DNA of 64,000 bases from Paenibacillus uliginis N3/975 (GCF_900177425.1 NZ_LT840184.1:2628010-2692009), one strand, 5' to 3'; counted from the stretch's first letter, positions 44,981-54,591 are shown. Notes: a model not told the origin generated them from the sequence alone. Made by a program: numbers and translations.

Positions 44981-47230
44981 TTATTCGTAACAGCGCACTT
45001 CAAGGATTTCCGCTCGAGTGCCACCGTTCGTGGATGTTACAACGACGCGAAGCTTGCTTGTAAGTACGGGGGCTGCCAGTTTATGGACTTTTTTTCGCAC
45101 ATGATTATTGCATTCATCGGTTACGGTAATCCATTCGCCATTGATCCAGGCTTGGACTTGATAGTCTTTAACCAGCTCAGGAATAACCTCAAATGGGGTA
45201 CGATGGTGATGCAGATTAATTAAATCTTCATTCACATCATCATTAAACGTGACATGGACGGATCGGATCTGAACAGGCTTCGTCCAGCCAAGTTCTAACC
45301 ATTCTGGCGTGCTTGGTTCCATCGCTTGCGATGACCACATATGCGGTCCGCCGTATGGGCGAATATAACCGTCCGTCGCTTTATCTGCGGTAAGCCCTAA
45401 AGTCGGCGAACACAGCCTGAAGCACAAGGGCTTTCGAACAAAATCCTTGCCACTCCACTCCAGAACGGGCTGGTGATGATACATATCGCCAAAGTCCTTG
45501 AAGCTTTGCTCATTCACGGCGTGTTTGAAGGAGAGCACACCGGAGAGCGGGCGACCGGACTGATGCAGGGCAGCATCTGCATGCTTTTTCACTATGATGA
45601 ACGCATTTTGCGCGGTTTTCGGATGCCATGACAGATTCGCCAGCGCCCATTGCTTCTCTCCGGCTTTAACTTCAATCTTGCAGGCCGATACAAGCGTATG
45701 GGGGACGTAGTTTTGCGGCTTGCTCGTGCTCCACAGCTCGACAGTAAGTTCAATATCATGTACAGCGTCGATCAGCAGCTCAACACCGTCGATACCGGGA
45801 TCGGCAGGGACGATGAAACCAAGATCGGCATCCAGCGGCACCGTTCCAATCGACTCTTCCAGTGCGATCCGCGTTAACGTGCTGGATGCGGTCACTTCGG
45901 CCCGAAGCGCCAGATCGGTTGCATCCGTATTCCTGAGGCCTAACACCGATGCATCTTGACGAAGCAGCGTCTGCTGCAGTTCACCCAAGTATTCCGCGTG
46001 CAGCTTACGCGGCGAGACGTCGTTCTGTACGCATAGCGAAGCGGCTGTGCCTGCCGCTTCGCCAATAACGGCGCAAGTCGCCATGACGCGCGTCGTCCCG
46101 AAGGCAACGTGAGAGGCGCTGATATTGCGGCCTGCCATTAGCATATTGCACACATTGGCAGAGTAGAGAGAACGAAAGGGGATATGATAGCTTCCATCCG
46201 TGTACATATGCTTCGATCCTTTGGTTGTCGCATACATTCCTTGCGGCGGATGCAAGTCAATCGACCATCCGCCGAATGCGACGCGATCTTCGAATTCAAC
46301 CTGGGCGATGATATCGTTCTGGTTGAGTACGTAATCGCCAATGAAACGGCGGTATTCTCTTTTGCCTGGTATGGAGCCGATCCATTCCAGTGTTAAGTTG
46401 TCGGCGTCGAACTTGCCGGAGTTTTTAATGTAATCCCAGATCCCGTAAATGACGGAAGACAATTCATCACGAATTCGCTCATTATCATGCACCGTGTCAA
46501 GCTCGCCGCCCCATTCGATCCACCAGTAAGCACAGCCGTTGTCGCCGCTGCGTATAACACGGTTCATAGGAATGGATGTCTTCGTGATGTCCTTGGCGAA
46601 GCTGGGGGCAATATACTTCACGGGATGACCAGCATCCTTCGTGTAGAAGAAAAGGGTGCTTCCCAGCGTAATGTCATCGGATACTAGCGGTGCCCATTCC
46701 TCGTTGAATTCTTCCTGCGATTCACGGCCGATGCGATGCTTGGCGCCAGCGAGGAAGCCGACCAAACCGTCGCCTGTACAATCCAGATAGACCTTGCTAT
46801 CGAAGCGTATTCGGCGCTCCGATCCCATCATCCAGCCCGTTACGGTGGTAATCCGTCGGTTGTCTTCATGGCCACTCGCTTCCACTTCATGCACATCCGT
46901 ATTCAGGAAAAGCGTAATGTTACTTTCCGCTTTCACCTTTTCGAGGACAATCAAATCCCATATATACGGATTCCCATCGATATTGCGGTATTGATTTTCA
47001 ATAAACAACTCACCCATGATACCGGTTTCACGAGCATTCCGGTGAACGCCGTGCGAAGTCGCTCCGCATACCCAAACGCGTACTTCACTGCTTGAATTTC
47101 CGCCTAGAACGGGGCGATTTTGAACAAGTGAAACGGTTTGGCCCAAGCGGGCCGCAGCAACAGCCGCACAAACACCGGCCAGTCCGCCGCCGATAACGGT
47201 TATATCCGAGTTAACGGCTTCAAGTCTCAT
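44981..47230 (-). CDS. FAD-dependent oxidoreductase with C-terminal sugar-binding-like region
   Basis: 749 residues. The N-terminal FAD_oxidored (GidA-like, PF12831-type) domain has the Rossmann motif VIGGGLAGVCAAVAAA at about 12-27, LVQNRPVLGGNSSSEVR, VYLDCTGDG and LMAGRNISASHVAFGTTRVM near 380. From about residue 440 a second half contains beta-sandwich-like segments (WLELGWTKPVQIRSVHVTFN) resembling discoidin/F5-8C-type modules. Such fused proteins recur in polysaccharide loci of Paenibacillus, and their substrate is not known. Convergent with the operon and divergent from an AraC gene; it likely oxidises a sugar or sugar acid. Confidence 0.82.
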   Translation of the reverse strand: MRLEAVNSDITVIGGGLAGVCAAVAAARLGQTVSLVQNRPVLGGNSSSEVRVWVCGATSHGVHRNARETGIMGELFIENQYRNIDGNPYIWDLIVLEKVKAESNITLFLNTDVHEVEASGHEDNRRITTVTGWMMGSERRIRFDSKVYLDCTGDGLVGFLAGAKHRIGRESQEEFNEEWAPLVSDDITLGSTLFFYTKDAGHPVKYIAPSFAKDITKTSIPMNRVIRSGDNGCAYWWIEWGGELDTVHDNERIRDELSSVIYGIWDYIKNSGKFDADNLTLEWIGSIPGKREYRRFIGDYVLNQNDIIAQVEFEDRVAFGGWSIDLHPPQGMYATTKGSKHMYTDGSYHIPFRSLYSANVCNMLMAGRNISASHVAFGTTRVMATCAVIGEAAGTAASLCVQNDVSPRKLHAEYLGELQQTLLRQDASVLGLRNTDATDLALRAEVTASSTLTRIALEESIGTVPLDADLGFIVPADPGIDGVELLIDAVHDIELTVELWSTSKPQNYVPHTLVSACKIEVKAGEKQWALANLSWHPKTAQNAFIIVKKHADAALHQSGRPLSGVLSFKHAVNEQSFKDFGDMYHHQPVLEWSGKDFVRKPLCFRLCSPTLGLTADKATDGYIRPYGGPHMWSSQAMEPSTPEWLELGWTKPVQIRSVHVTFNDDVNEDLINLHHHRTPFEVIPELVKDYQVQAWINGEWITVTDECNNHVRKKVHKLAAPVLTSKLRVVVTSTNGGTRAEILEVRCYE

Positions 47231-47357
47231 AACAACGATGGCACCTCACTTTAGTGGAATATCTTCAATTTCATTGTAAAAGATCCTATTTCCTTTGAAC
47301 ATGCATACAGTTACAATAAGCATATACTTTGTTTCATAAGAATAAGAGGTGCTTGTG

Positions 47358-48140
47358 GTGTCGCTGCCAGATATCGGACTGAAGCTTGTGTCTCATGTTT
47401 ATTGGCATCAAAAGCCTGAATTTATGCTCCCGTCAGACAACTACTCCTGCTGGACTTTGTTTGCTGTTGAAGAGGGGCGTTTTCATTACACCATAGGAGC
47501 GGAGAGCGGTGAAGCAGGCTTTGGTGATTTGGTTCTTTGCCCGCCTCATCAACCGTTTCAACGGCAGATGCTCGAGCCATTGTCATTTCACTTTCTGCAA
47601 TTTGTATGGTTGACTGAACCGTTTACCGCGAAAGAAGAAGGATGGAGCGGAAAGCTCAAGGTAATCGATACAGATAGGTTACGGTCTGACTATCGGTATT
47701 TAAGACAATTCGACAGAAGGGACGAAGCCTTCATGCAGCTTAAGCAGCATATGGTGATTGACATGCTAAGGCTGGTCATGCTGGAACAGAGCGAACAAAA
47801 GGGGAATTCGGGACAAAGCGATGTACTTATGGATGAAGCCCGGAAGCGATTGACGGAGCAAGCTTACGAAAGCTTCTCCATGCAAGAACTGGCCGAACAG
47901 TTAAAGCTGACGCCTGTACAGCTAACTCGTCGGTTCCGAAAAGCGTTCGACGTGACACCGTCCGAATTTCTCAACGAAGTTCGGCTTACAAGAGCACGGC
48001 ATCTGCTGGAAGCCACGACACTGAAGTTGGATGAAATCGCTGCACAATGCGGGTATGAGAACGGCTTTTATCTGAGCCGTGTTTTCTCTAAGAATACGGG
48101 TATGCCACCGTCTGTATACCGTAGTCTGCACCGTGTGTAG
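47358..48140 (+). CDS. AraC-family regulator, divergent from the FAD oxidoreductase
   Basis: About 260 residues. The cupin-type N-domain (YWHQKPEFMLPSDNYSCWTLFAVEEGRFHY...GDLVLCPPHQPFQRQM in separate blocks) is followed by a C-terminal AraC domain (SMQELAEQLKLTPVQLTRRF and LDEIAAQCGYENGFYLSRVF). The GTG at 47358 is 6 bases after AAGAGGTG; earlier in-frame GTGs at 47349 and 47355 are too close to it. The 127-base divergent space with the oxidoreductase gene implies direct control of that gene. Confidence 0.87.
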   Translation: MSLPDIGLKLVSHVYWHQKPEFMLPSDNYSCWTLFAVEEGRFHYTIGAESGEAGFGDLVLCPPHQPFQRQMLEPLSFHFLQFVWLTEPFTAKEEGWSGKLKVIDTDRLRSDYRYLRQFDRRDEAFMQLKQHMVIDMLRLVMLEQSEQKGNSGQSDVLMDEARKRLTEQAYESFSMQELAEQLKLTPVQLTRRFRKAFDVTPSEFLNEVRLTRARHLLEATTLKLDEIAAQCGYENGFYLSRVFSKNTGMPPSVYRSLHRV

Positions 48141-48533
48141 CACAAAAGCAGTCGTTTCACTTATAAACCTTCATTAATTTCATTTTGTTGTGGTTAGGGC
48201 TCGATTTTGTAAACACACTATTTTTGTGGATGCTTGAGGACACACGTTCCACTAGTTCTCCATTTTTGACCTTTTTGGCTGTGTACGCGGACAGGGGATA
48301 CGCTATTATCCGTAAACTCAGGGGATTCAGGGAGTTCACAAGCAAATAACGGAACCTAAGTCCGCGAGTATCACAAAAAAACGCTACTTCTCACAAATAA
48401 CGGATTCTCTGTCCGACTTTCCATTCCCATCGGTAGAAGTCTAAAAAGAAACCCACAAAAAATTATCTAGTGTTTATATTATGTAAACAAGCACCTGATT
48501 AAAAATTTTAACATAGCAAATGAGGGCTTAAAA
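48141..48533. repeat. intergenic region with three copies of a 22-bp repeat
   Basis: No gene in about 390 bases. CAAATAACGGAACCTAAGTCCG at 48343-48364 and a second copy at 48394-48415 agree at 16 of 22 positions, all differences lying in the centre. An inverted copy (17 of 22) lies at 48287-48312. Each half resembles the other as an imperfect palindrome, so the set could fold into hairpins. Likely a dispersed intergenic element of this genus. Confidence 0.6.
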
Positions 48534-49487
48534 ATGCACAATACAAGTAACCAAAAATACTCTCCATACATTTCTTTTAATAGGACACAATGGTCAACCT
48601 TGGGAGAGAACAATAACGATGCTTCTCTAAATGACATTAACCTTGGATCTCTTCAAGGAATAAATGAGCGCTTGTCATTAAAAGAAGTGACAGAAATCTA
48701 TCTTCCTTTAACTCAACTGGTAAGATTACATTATTTGAACAAAAAAGATCTACATAGAACAAGTAACAATTTTTTTGGACTAAAAACCAACAAAGTTCCT
48801 TTTATCATTGGGATAGCTGGCAGTGTAGCTGTGGGTAAGAGTACAACTGCAAGAATCATTCAATATTTAATTTCACAATGGGTTGATAAGCCAAACGTGG
48901 AACTGGTCGCAACGGATGGTTTTCTTTATCCGAACGAACAACTTGAATCAAAAGGGCTAATGACAAAGAAGGGTTTTCCCGAAAGTTATGATGTTGTAAA
49001 ACTTTTTAGCTTCCTGTCTGAATTAAAGTCAGGTAAAACCGAGGTAAAAGCTCCAGTATACTCCCATTTGAAATACAATATTCTTCCTGATAAAGAGCAA
49101 GTTATAAACAGTCCAGATGTAGTTATAGTTGAAGGAGTAAATGTACTTTCGCCTCCGAAACAAGCAAAAAAACAAATTAAAACATTCATCTCGGATTTCT
49201 TTGATCTCTCCATATATATTGATGCAAACGAATCTGACATTGAAAAATGGTACATAGAACGCTTTAATCTACTCCGTCGAACTGCATTTACGAATTCTGA
49301 ATCCTATTTTCAAAAGTATGCCAATCTTTCAGAGGAAGAAGCTTTACAAATTGCTAATCGTATATGGAACGAAATAAACAGAGTGAATCTTATCGAAAAT
49401 ATTTTACCTACCAAAAATAGGGCAGATCTGATCTTAACAAAAGGTGAAGGACATTCTGTTACTGAGATTAATATTCGCAAACTATAA
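48534..49487 (+). CDS. coaA: type I pantothenate kinase
   Basis: A 317-residue P-loop kinase of the PanK-I family. Walker A GIAGSVAVGKSTTARII near residue 92, VATDGFLYPN, KGFPESYDV, and VYSHLKYNILPD, with length as in E. coli CoaA. It phosphorylates pantothenate in the first step of coenzyme A synthesis. GAGGG lies upstream of the ATG. The gene is distinctly AT-rich compared with both neighbours, suggesting separate origin, and stands alone. Many relatives rely on a type III CoaX instead, so this may be a second isozyme. Confidence 0.92.
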   Translation: MHNTSNQKYSPYISFNRTQWSTLGENNNDASLNDINLGSLQGINERLSLKEVTEIYLPLTQLVRLHYLNKKDLHRTSNNFFGLKTNKVPFIIGIAGSVAVGKSTTARIIQYLISQWVDKPNVELVATDGFLYPNEQLESKGLMTKKGFPESYDVVKLFSFLSELKSGKTEVKAPVYSHLKYNILPDKEQVINSPDVVIVEGVNVLSPPKQAKKQIKTFISDFFDLSIYIDANESDIEKWYIERFNLLRRTAFTNSESYFQKYANLSEEEALQIANRIWNEINRVNLIENILPTKNRADLILTKGEGHSVTEINIRKL

Positions 49488-49607
49488 ATTTACTCATCTT
49501 CAATAAGCTAACGGAGTTTGAATGCCCTGTTATACAGGTCGGCCCTGAGATTCAAGTTGGCATAGAAAAACAGGGTATTCCCTTTTCACTTATTCAACAA
49601 AAACACG

Positions 49608-50489
49608 TCAGTTCAGCAGCATTTCTAAGAACGCCCCGGCTGCAAGCGACGGAGACGAATGCTTTCGAACAGCGATACCGATATGCCGATCAGGCAGTGG
49701 AACTACCGTGCGAAGCTCCATTAAGGACCCGGACAATATACGTGACGTTACAAAGTCTCGTGGCATGAATGCCGCTCCGTACCCGCGCTCGGCGAATTCG
49801 GTTAGCATTTCCAGGCTATTCAGTTCGAAATCGGCTTCCGCTTCAACCCCTTGCGATCGGAACCATCCTTCGATGAAGGAACGCGTCGTGCTGCCGGGGG
49901 ACAGCATCAAGAGAGGAAGCTCCATTAACCTCTCTGTCGTCAATGGCTCCAGTGACCAGTCTGCGAAGTTCCTTCCAACGACCACGCAATAAGGCAAAGC
50001 ATATGAGGTGACGATCTCGATTTTTTCGTCCGATACGGGCAGATATACGTAGCCGAGATCCAACGAACCGCGCTTCAACCGCTCTAATATGAGGCTCGTC
50101 TGCCCTTGCGACAACTTGATGTGGATGTCGGAGTAACGGAAATGAAACTGGTCAAGTAAGGGAAGAAGGAAGTCTTTTACAATCGCGCCATTTGCGCCAA
50201 TCCGTAGGTGTCCTTCACGAAACTGCTTCAGCTTTTTCATGCGGCTCTCAGCGGATTCAAGTTCCTCAAACGCTTGCCGGACATGCTGATATAGGGCCTG
50301 TCCTTCTTGTGTTAGCCGGACACCTTTAGATAATCGGTCAAACAGACTGACCCCGAGCGCCTTTTCTAGCTGCTTAATCGCATAACTCACGGAAGGCTGC
50401 GTCATATGAAGGCTTTGCGCAGCCTTGGTCAAATTGGAAGAGTCGGCAGCATGGAGGAAAATACGGTACCACTCCGTGTTGGCAATCAT
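49608..50489 (-). CDS. LysR-family transcriptional regulator
   Basis: 293 residues with the N-terminal winged helix (SNLTKAAQSLHMTQPSVSYAIKQLEKAL) and a periplasmic-binding-like effector domain. AGAGAGG precedes the ATG. It is divergent from the chorismate synthase gene with a 110-base space, where the AT-rich ATTACAA and TTACAAG sequences could be its operator. Inferred target: its own gene and aroC. Effector unknown. Confidence 0.9.
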   Translation of the reverse strand: MIANTEWYRIFLHAADSSNLTKAAQSLHMTQPSVSYAIKQLEKALGVSLFDRLSKGVRLTQEGQALYQHVRQAFEELESAESRMKKLKQFREGHLRIGANGAIVKDFLLPLLDQFHFRYSDIHIKLSQGQTSLILERLKRGSLDLGYVYLPVSDEKIEIVTSYALPYCVVVGRNFADWSLEPLTTERLMELPLLMLSPGSTTRSFIEGWFRSQGVEAEADFELNSLEMLTEFAERGYGAAFMPRDFVTSRILSGSLMELRTVVPLPDRHIGIAVRKHSSPSLAAGAFLEMLLN

Positions 50490-50598
50490 TTGTCATCAAT
50501 CCTCTCTATGACAAGTATTGAATATTACAATTTCATTTATTACAAGTATACCCTTAAACTAAAGCAGAAGGAATTCTAAAGAGTAGGGGTGTAGGGAC

Positions 50599-51657
50599 AT
50601 GGCAGGAAGCACGTTCGGAGAGCGGTTGAAAGTTACCACGTTTGGGGAATCGCACGGAGAGGCGGTGGGCGTCATCGTTGAAGGCGTAACGCCAGGCGTC
50701 GAGTTGGATGAAGCATACGTCCAAATTCAGATGGATCGCAGAAAACCGGGGCAATCCTCCGTCACAACTCCTCGGAAGGAATATGATAAGATCCGCATCT
50801 TATCAGGTCTCTTCGAGGGTCGAACGACGGGGACTCCGCTGTGCATAATGCTTAACAACACGGACATGCGTCCGTCGGCGTACGACGATATCAAATCGAT
50901 GTTCCGGCCCGGGCACGCGGATCTTGTCTACGAGAAAAAATACGGGTTGCGTGACCATCGCGGGAGTGGTAGGGCTTCGGGCAGGGAGACGGCAGCGCGT
51001 GTGGCCGCAGGAGCGGTTGCGCGCAAGCTGCTGGAACGGCGGGGCGTCTCGGTATTGGCGTATACAATCGAGATCGGTGGCATCCGATGCGAGACATTCG
51101 ACTCCGATGCCATCGAACGCAACTCAGTGCGGGCTTGCGATCCCGTGGCGGCGGGACGCATGATCGAGCGAATCGAACAACTAGCTTCAAAGGGCGACAG
51201 CTGCGGGGGAATCGTGGAATGCCGGATTAGCGGCGTTGCAGCAGGAATTGGGGAGCCCGTGTTCGACAAGTTGGATGCGGAGCTGGCAAAGGCAATGCTG
51301 TCTGTCGGAGCGATCAAGGGCATCGAATTCGGTGCGGGCTTCCAGGCGGCATCGATGCTGGGTAGCGAACACAACGATCAGATGGACGCAAGTGGATTTC
51401 GCACAAACAATGCCGGCGGAATCATCGGAGGGATCAGCACCGGGGCGGATATCGTGTTCCGAGTTGCCGTAAAGCCGACCTCATCCATCTCAATTCCGCA
51501 ACGGACCGTCGACTCGTATGGCAACGAACAGGAGATCGTGACGATAGGTAGGCACGATCCTTGTATCTGTCCTCGCGTTGTACCGGTGATTGAAGCAATG
51601 GCTTGTTTGGTGATCGAGGATCATTACAAGCGACAAGCAGCTTTGTTAGACGAATAA
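50599..51657 (+). CDS. aroC: chorismate synthase
   Basis: 352 residues. Family signatures: TFGESHGEAVGVIVEG near the N-terminus, GSGRASGRETAARVAAGAVA in the middle, and FRTNNAGGIIGGISTG. It converts EPSP to chorismate using reduced FMN. The sequence looks like the E. coli AroC type rather than the longer form of Bacillus aro operons, is GC-richer than its surroundings, and stands outside any aro cluster behind a LysR regulator. It is therefore probably an acquired second copy. The ribosome site (GTAGGG) is modest. Confidence 0.93.
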   Translation: MAGSTFGERLKVTTFGESHGEAVGVIVEGVTPGVELDEAYVQIQMDRRKPGQSSVTTPRKEYDKIRILSGLFEGRTTGTPLCIMLNNTDMRPSAYDDIKSMFRPGHADLVYEKKYGLRDHRGSGRASGRETAARVAAGAVARKLLERRGVSVLAYTIEIGGIRCETFDSDAIERNSVRACDPVAAGRMIERIEQLASKGDSCGGIVECRISGVAAGIGEPVFDKLDAELAKAMLSVGAIKGIEFGAGFQAASMLGSEHNDQMDASGFRTNNAGGIIGGISTGADIVFRVAVKPTSSISIPQRTVDSYGNEQEIVTIGRHDPCICPRVVPVIEAMACLVIEDHYKRQAALLDE

Positions 51658-51701
51658 AAGGCTCTTTAACTAAAAGACAGTAAAGCATATTCTACAAGGA
51701 A

Positions 51702-51727
51702 AAGGACATCCCGCAAAGGATGTCCTT
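51702..51727. terminator. 10-bp hairpin after aroC
   Basis: AAGGACATCC (51702-51711) and GGATGTCCTT (51718-51727) with a six-base loop; only A's follow, so on the plus strand it is a weak stop. Confidence 0.6.
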
Positions 51728-51800
51728 AAAACTTGCCGTTACAGATAGCTAGGTGAACCGTATTACAAATGAGGGAAATATTTTTCATCGCTTGAAGAAT

Positions 51801-52154
51801 TCAAAGCTTTTCTGAAAAATTAACCTGCCTTGGTATTTCGTCTGACGTAATCTCTTCCCAATGCGTTACGCCACGAAACAAAGTTACATACAGTTTTATA
51901 TATGCCCCCGTTTGAAGTTGTTTGCTGGTCGAGAAGCTCAGCTGCTTTGGCTTTCCTTGGTCTGTATAACCTGTTAATTCGTAATTGTATCTGCCGTTAT
52001 CACCTTTTTTTGCTGAAGAATTATCTACGATGGTATAATACGTCGTTTTGCCTGCCGGATTGTCGGGGGTTAGCTTATCGGGGGCCATGAAGAACAGCCA
52101 CAAGCAAGTCAAAATAATAAATACCAGAGCAAGTAATATAAATGTTTTTTTCAT
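51801..52154 (-). CDS. YxeA-family secreted/membrane protein
   Basis: 117 residues. An N-terminal membrane segment or uncleaved signal (TFILLALVFIILTCLWLFFM) is followed by a small beta-rich domain: YYTIVDNSS, YNYELTGYTDQGKPKQLSFSTSK, GAYIKLYV. It matches the YxeA (DUF1093) family. In B. subtilis yxeA lies with the yxdJKLM peptide-sensing and transport genes, and here it follows an ABC immunity operon 35 bases downstream, the same partnership. Function unknown; a membrane accessory for peptide defence is inferred. Confidence 0.82.
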   Translation of the reverse strand: MKKTFILLALVFIILTCLWLFFMAPDKLTPDNPAGKTTYYTIVDNSSAKKGDNGRYNYELTGYTDQGKPKQLSFSTSKQLQTGAYIKLYVTLFRGVTHWEEITSDEIPRQVNFSEKL

Positions 52155-52189
52155 TCCGGGTTATCCTTTCTCTAATATATTCAGGAGGA

Positions 52190-52912
52190 TTAAATGTCCT
52201 TGTGTTTCAGTCGATGGATGGACCAGATAGCAAACAATATGATAAAGATACCATTCATGAGGAGGAAGGCCAGGTTCTCCGTACGTGTAAGATCTTGCTG
52301 ACTAAGTACACTCATTCCGATGGTCAGCAAGGAGAAGGGGAACAACATGCCGATTTTTAGTACATACATACCCAGGCCAAGAAAAACGGCGCACAAAGCG
52401 AGACCTATAGGTGTAGCAAAACTCCGTATACGTATCGACAAACCTAACTGCAGAGCGGCAATGGAGATGGAAGCAATCCAGCCGCGGAGGCTCCAAATCA
52501 CCGTTTCCATTGGGAACGGGCCAGGGATGGAGAACATCTGGCCAGCTAACCAGTACATCACTATAAATAACGTCTGCGCTGATAAAATCAAAATGCTTAC
52601 AATGATCAATTTAGCGATAAACAGGTTGGTTATGGGTAAAGGGGAAGCCAGTATCATATTCCAGTTCCGGTTGGCATGTTCCAGTCTGCATACATAAGCA
52701 CAGCAGATGGCAATGAGTATAGGCAAGAAAAATTCCCCGTAAAATAAACTGACCTGTGTCCATAAGCTATACCAACCATTTTGCAGGGCAGCTTGATTGA
52801 CGTAAAAGTTAAAACCTCCGATCAGCAGACTGATGACAGGCAGGATTGCCAGTACCAGGCTGATCCGGGAATGACGAAGTTTAAGCCATTCGGCAGAAAT
52901 GCTCCTGAACAT
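52190..52912 (-). CDS. lantibiotic-immunity ABC permease, LanG/MutG type
   Basis: 240 residues with six membrane segments, in the size range of MutG/SpaG/EpiG. Starts FRSISAEWLKLRHSRISLVL and has YGEFFLPILIAICCAYVCRLEHANRNW near residue 55-80, the characteristic second segment and loop of this family. It follows the partner permease by 12 bases. Together with the ATPase it removes lantibiotic-like peptides from the membrane. Confidence 0.85.
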   Translation of the reverse strand: MFRSISAEWLKLRHSRISLVLAILPVISLLIGGFNFYVNQAALQNGWYSLWTQVSLFYGEFFLPILIAICCAYVCRLEHANRNWNMILASPLPITNLFIAKLIIVSILILSAQTLFIVMYWLAGQMFSIPGPFPMETVIWSLRGWIASISIAALQLGLSIRIRSFATPIGLALCAVFLGLGMYVLKIGMLFPFSLLTIGMSVLSQQDLTRTENLAFLLMNGIFIILFAIWSIHRLKHKDI

Positions 52913-52924
52913 GTAGTTTCCTCC

Positions 52925-53677
52925 TTAGATCGCTTGCCTTGAGACATGGGTATTACCAGCAAAATAAAAAATTACAGTCGTTACAATTGACACTATCAGC
53001 AAACCGAGAGGCATCGTTCCCGTCACGTATGTTCCGGAGGAAGCTCTGTAGATATACGTGACCGGGCTCAGATCCATGTAATAGGACCAGATAAACCAAT
53101 GGCGTATTGCCGAAGGAAATAGGCTTGACGTTGTTCCGATAAAACCGCCTAACATGCCCAGACATAAGGAAAAGGCCTGATTTTTCACTGCAAGGGATAA
53201 CCATTGTTGTAAAGCCGTTATGGTTAAGTTGGTTAACAGCGTTCCCGCAATGAATTGTATCAACAGTGATACGGGCAACGGTCCGGAGATGTTTTTGAAT
53301 AATCCGAACCCTACGATAAACACGGCTTGCGCAACGATTCCGTACAGAATTAGACTGTTGGCACATATGTATTTGGCCGCGTACACATGATTACGCCCTA
53401 TATTGGTGGTCATTAACATTTTCCAGGTGCTCCCCTTGTGCTCCATATCACATAAGCGCGATACAACAATTGCTGAAATAATCGGCAGAAACAGACCGTT
53501 CATGGAAGAAATGCTAAAGATCAGTGCTTCCCAGCTTGCATTAGCTGCACTGCGGGAAATGGAGATGCTCATGGACATGGATGCCCATATCATCTCTGCG
53601 CTAAGGAATAGAGTCAGCATGACCCATATCTTTTTACGACGAATTTTGAAGTACTCCAGCGATAATGCTTTAATCAC
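52925..53677 (-). CDS. lantibiotic-immunity ABC permease, LanE/MutE type
   Basis: 250 residues, six membrane segments, with the LEYFKIRRKKIWVMLTLFLS start and IISAIVVSRLCDMEHKGSTWKMLM, the counterpart of the loop in the other permease. The start codon overlaps the ATPase stop by four bases, giving translational coupling. Confidence 0.87.
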   Translation of the reverse strand: MIKALSLEYFKIRRKKIWVMLTLFLSAEMIWASMSMSISISRSAANASWEALIFSISSMNGLFLPIISAIVVSRLCDMEHKGSTWKMLMTTNIGRNHVYAAKYICANSLILYGIVAQAVFIVGFGLFKNISGPLPVSLLIQFIAGTLLTNLTITALQQWLSLAVKNQAFSLCLGMLGGFIGTTSSLFPSAIRHWFIWSYYMDLSPVTYIYRASSGTYVTGTMPLGLLIVSIVTTVIFYFAGNTHVSRQAI

Positions 53678-54591
53678 AGACTCCGCTCCTTTCCGGTAAG
53701 ATCAAGAAAAATATCCTCCAGACTTTTTTGGTGTTCCTCAATACGACTTACGGGGATGTCGTGTTCAACCAGCAGTTTGTTCATCCGAGCTACTTCTTCT
53801 TCGCGCAAATATTCGAGCACAAGCCGTTTTCCCAGTATTCTGGGCATGTACCCTTGAGTTAGAAGCACTTTTTCAGCCCGGGCCATATCATTCGTTTGAA
53901 TAAGTATCTTTGGCTTGTTGCTTGCCTGAAGGCTTTCCATCGTTCCTTGAAAAAGAAGTTTGCCGTCACTGATAATGCCTACAGAAGTAGCGATCTGTTC
54001 GATCTCTGTCAACAGATGACTGGAGAGCAGAATGGTCATCCCGTATTGCTTAGGGAGTGACTTGATTAATTCCCGGATCTCGCCGATACCTGCCGGATCA
54101 AGGCCGTTCGTAGGTTCATCCAAGATCAGCAGACTCGGAAATGCGAGTAAGGCCATGGCAATACCAAGACGCTGTTTCATACCAAGTGAATACTGGTCAG
54201 CTCGTTTATGCTTCTGGTTCTCAAGGCGAACAATTTTGAGTGCTTCATCAATATTTTTGCTCGGGACGTTCCGCAGGTGCTGCATGACTCTCATGTTCTC
54301 CAAGCCGGTCAGATGACCGTAATATGATGGAGACTCGATAAGAGAACCTGTTTTGTTCAGAATGTCTGGGCGATTGTTCCTCAAATCTTTACCAAACACG
54401 TTGACTGTGCCTTCAGTAGGCTTGATAAGACCAAGCAGCATTTTTAACGTTGTGGTTTTGCCGGCTCCGTTAGGGCCGAGAAAGCCAAAAATCTGACCAG
54501 TTTGAACAGCTAAATTAATCTGGTGTACCCGATGTGTGCCGCCATAAGATTTGGACAGATTACGGGTTTCAATTATAGGGGAAACGTTCAT
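53674..54591 (-). CDS. lantibiotic-immunity ABC ATPase, LanF/MutF type
   Basis: 305 residues. Walker A GFLGPNGAGKTTTLKMLLGL, Q-loop region, signature YSLGMKQRLGIAMALL, Walker B LLILDEPTNGLDPAGI and the switch His in LLSSHLLTEIEQ. A C-terminal 80-residue extension (PKILIQTNDMARAEKVLL...) is usual for BcrA/LanF proteins. GGAG is 8 bases before the ATG at 54591. First gene of the minus-strand operon ATPase-permease-permease-YxeA, divergent from its likely two-component regulators. Confidence 0.92.
   Translation of the reverse strand: MNVSPIIETRNLSKSYGGTHRVHQINLAVQTGQIFGFLGPNGAGKTTTLKMLLGLIKPTEGTVNVFGKDLRNNRPDILNKTGSLIESPSYYGHLTGLENMRVMQHLRNVPSKNIDEALKIVRLENQKHKRADQYSLGMKQRLGIAMALLAFPSLLILDEPTNGLDPAGIGEIRELIKSLPKQYGMTILLSSHLLTEIEQIATSVGIISDGKLLFQGTMESLQASNKPKILIQTNDMARAEKVLLTQGYMPRILGKRLVLEYLREEEVARMNKLLVEHDIPVSRIEEHQKSLEDIFLDLTGKERSL

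Noticed and set aside
48287..48415. CRISPR-like array
   Set aside because: Only two direct copies and one inverted copy, imperfect repeats, and no cas genes in the window.
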